Under the pieces are notes generated by a model. The model saw only the letters and a list, made by a program, of their open reading frames with translations, searched no databases and was not told the origin of the DNA. A DNA stretch of 13,209 nt, from NCBI GenBank assembly GCA_963629425.1, contig CAVGIU010000039.1:1-13209 (forward strand), written 5' to 3'. Below are positions 11,907-13,209 of this stretch, piece by piece (the stretch's first letter is position 1; each line of letters begins with the position of its first letter). A program made the translations under genes and the position numbers. The DNA is from F23-B02 sp963629425 (GTDB lineage Bacteria > Bacillota > Clostridia > Oscillospirales > Oscillospiraceae).

Positions 11907-13013
11907 ATGAAATTTTCATGTGAAAAGCATATTCTTCAGTCTGCCGTCGCGGTATGCGCGAGAGCAGCCGCGGCAAAAAGCCCGATCCCGACGCTCGAAG
12001 GCGTTCTTCTCGAGGCCGGAGAGCGGCTGAGAGTTACGGGCTATGACCTTAAAAAAGGCATATATACGACAGTCGAGGCTGATGTAAGCGAGCCCGGCAG
12101 CATAGTTTTGGACGCAAAGCTCTTCGGCGAGATGGTGCGCAGAATGCCGGACGGCATGGTGACCATATCCTCCGAGCCGGACAACAGAACGACCGTCAAA
12201 TGCGGAAAAACCGAGTTTTCCTTCATGGGCATGGACAGCGGCGAGTACCCCGAGCTTCCGAGCGTCGACGGACTTAAGAGCTATAAGATAAAGCAGGGCG
12301 TGCTCAAGAGCATGATAAATCAGACGATGTTCGCCATCAGCGATAATGACAGCCGCCCGGTGTACACGGGTTCTCTGTTCGAGGTAGAGGCCGGGGTTCT
12401 TGCCATGGTCTCCGTTGACGGATACCGCCTGGCGATCCGCCGCGAGGCAATCGAAGGTCCCGAGGAGCACAACGAATTCATCGTCCCCGGCTCCGCTCTT
12501 TCGGATATAGAGCGCATCAGCGTAAACGAGTCCGAGGAGGATGTGGGCATATTCGTCGGTGCAAACCACGTTTCGTTCACCGTCGGCAGCACAGTTGTCA
12601 TAAGCCGCCGCTTGGAGGGCGACTTCCTCAACTACCGCAAGGCGATGCCCGACACCTTCAAAATGCACATTAAGGTCGGAAGAAGCGAGCTTTTAAAGGT
12701 CGTTGACCGCGTCGCGCTCATCATCGACGAGAAGACGAAAAATCCCGTGCGCATGACATTCAACGAAAATTTCATCGACTGCCTGTGCAATACCCCCATC
12801 GGTAAGGCCGAGGACGTGTGCTTTGCAGAGGGTAACGGCGAGGGATTGGAAATCGGCTTTAACGGCAAGTACCTCATGGACGCGCTGAAGGCCGCCCCCG
12901 CGGATGAGATAGACCTCTGTCTCAACAGCAACACCTCACCCTGCATCATGGTTCCCTGCGACGGCAGCGACAAGTTCAAATATATGATCCTGCCGATCAG
13001 GCTAAGAAGCTGA
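11907..13013 (+). CDS. dnaN: DNA polymerase III subunit beta (sliding clamp)
   Basis: The sliding clamp is a ring-shaped dimer that holds DNA polymerase III and other proteins on DNA. The 368-aa length equals the usual family length, with three similar domains (~1-120, 120-245, 245-368). Seen motifs: MKFSCEKHILQSAVAVCARA at the start, SRPVYTGSLFEVEAGVLAMV with VDGYRLA (~150-173), RRLEGDFLNYRKAMP (~233) and the C-terminal YMILPIRLRS that helps form the partner-binding pocket. GGGAGG (11895-11900) lies 6 nt before the ATG. It is downstream of the oriC-like segment, in the standard dnaA-oriC-dnaN order. No clear promoter of its own is seen; transcription from dnaA would have to pass the R and B hairpins. 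Confidence 0.98.
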   Translation: MKFSCEKHILQSAVAVCARAAAAKSPIPTLEGVLLEAGERLRVTGYDLKKGIYTTVEADVSEPGSIVLDAKLFGEMVRRMPDGMVTISSEPDNRTTVKCGKTEFSFMGMDSGEYPELPSVDGLKSYKIKQGVLKSMINQTMFAISDNDSRPVYTGSLFEVEAGVLAMVSVDGYRLAIRREAIEGPEEHNEFIVPGSALSDIERISVNESEEDVGIFVGANHVSFTVGSTVVISRRLEGDFLNYRKAMPDTFKMHIKVGRSELLKVVDRVALIIDEKTKNPVRMTFNENFIDCLCNTPIGKAEDVCFAEGNGEGLEIGFNGKYLMDALKAAPADEIDLCLNSNTSPCIMVPCDGSDKFKYMILPIRLRS

Positions 13014-13050
13014 TAGCTATATGTGTGCGCAAAGCGCACAGATTAAATAT

Positions 13051-13099
13051 CACCTCATCCGTTGGCTTGCGACGACACCTTCCCCTCGGAGGGGAAGGC
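13051..13099 (-). repeat. B module, copy 5 (inverted)
   Basis: CACCTCATCC, then a decayed second hairpin (GTTGGCTTGCGACGAC), then ACACCTTCCCCTCGGAGGGG and AAGGC. It is the only inverted B copy and the only one whose second hairpin is imperfect. It lies 37 bp after the dnaN stop. Confidence 0.8.
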
Positions 13100-13128
13100 A
13101 AGGGTGCAGGCAAAAACCGTTAAAAAAT

Positions 13129-13151
13129 GGCGAGCAATGCTCGCCCCTACG
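13129..13151 (-). repeat. C module, copy 2 (inverted)
   Basis: GGCGAGCAATGCTCGCCCCTACG: stem GGCGAGC/GCTCGCC with an AAT-type loop, edge CCCCTACG as in copy 1 read in reverse. Confidence 0.68.
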
Positions 13152-13186
13152 ATATAGATTTCAGTGCCGACCAAGGTTCGGCAAGC

Positions 13187-13209
13187 GGAATGGGCAAGCC
13201 CATTCCCTA
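13187..13209 (+). repeat. A module, copy 5 (cut by the window end)
   Basis: GGAATGGGC-AA-GCCCATTCC then CTA at the window edge. It is identical to copy 1, including the preceding GCAAGC. The region 13014-13209 otherwise shows no gene. Confidence 0.78.

Noticed and set aside
13024..13040. TGTGCGC-AAA-GCGCACA hairpin after dnaN as a terminator
   Set aside because: The stem is good but is followed by GATTAAATAT with no T run, so a rho-independent terminator is not supported.

Overview
The window looks like the replication-origin region of a spore-forming, anaerobic gut-type Clostridia genome, most likely Oscillospirales (Oscillospiraceae/Ruminococcaceae). This rests on a GerA-family germinant receptor operon (sporulation), the 5' end of a Clostridia-like 16S rRNA, GC-rich genes beside very AT-rich control DNA, and intergenic repeat modules of a type known from gut Clostridia. 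The genus cannot be fixed from the window alone.

Layout. Bases 1-190 are the first ~190 nt of a 16S rRNA gene on the minus strand, with two near-consensus promoters at about 382-410 and 487-515. Divergent from it is a germinant receptor operon in gerK-type order A-C-B (602-4844), followed by a small Xre-type HTH gene (4956-5180). A repeat island with a strong bidirectional terminator separates these from the convergent mfd gene (5729-9238, minus). A second repeat island lies between mfd and the divergent dnaA (9974-11287). A third island leads into an AT-rich oriC-like segment (11671-11906) with DnaA-box-like sites, a trinucleotide tract resembling the DnaA-trio element, and an AT-only stretch. 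Then comes dnaN (11907-13013), with more repeats to the window end.

How it fits together. dnaA, oriC and dnaN form the initiation module. If the origin is at ~11.7-11.9 kb, the 16S operon and mfd point away from it (co-directional with replication), while the ger operon and the HTH gene point towards it (head-on).

The most unusual feature is the repeat system. A ~215-bp, MITE-like element with ~75-nt imperfect terminal inverted repeats (core TTTTTCAGAGGCGC, called 'R' here) occurs three times as whole or nearly whole units and several times as fragments or nested copies. It is joined to a separate ~47-bp double-hairpin module ('B') in an R-B-R pattern. Smaller palindromic modules ('A', 'C', 'D') sit among or inside them. 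R ends lie exactly on gene boundaries. They replace the gerC stop and add ~62 codons, supply the last residues and stop of mfd, abut the dnaA and HTH-gene stops, appear to contain the RBS and TTG start of gerB, and lie inside the mfd promoter. No transposase is present, so these would be non-autonomous elements.
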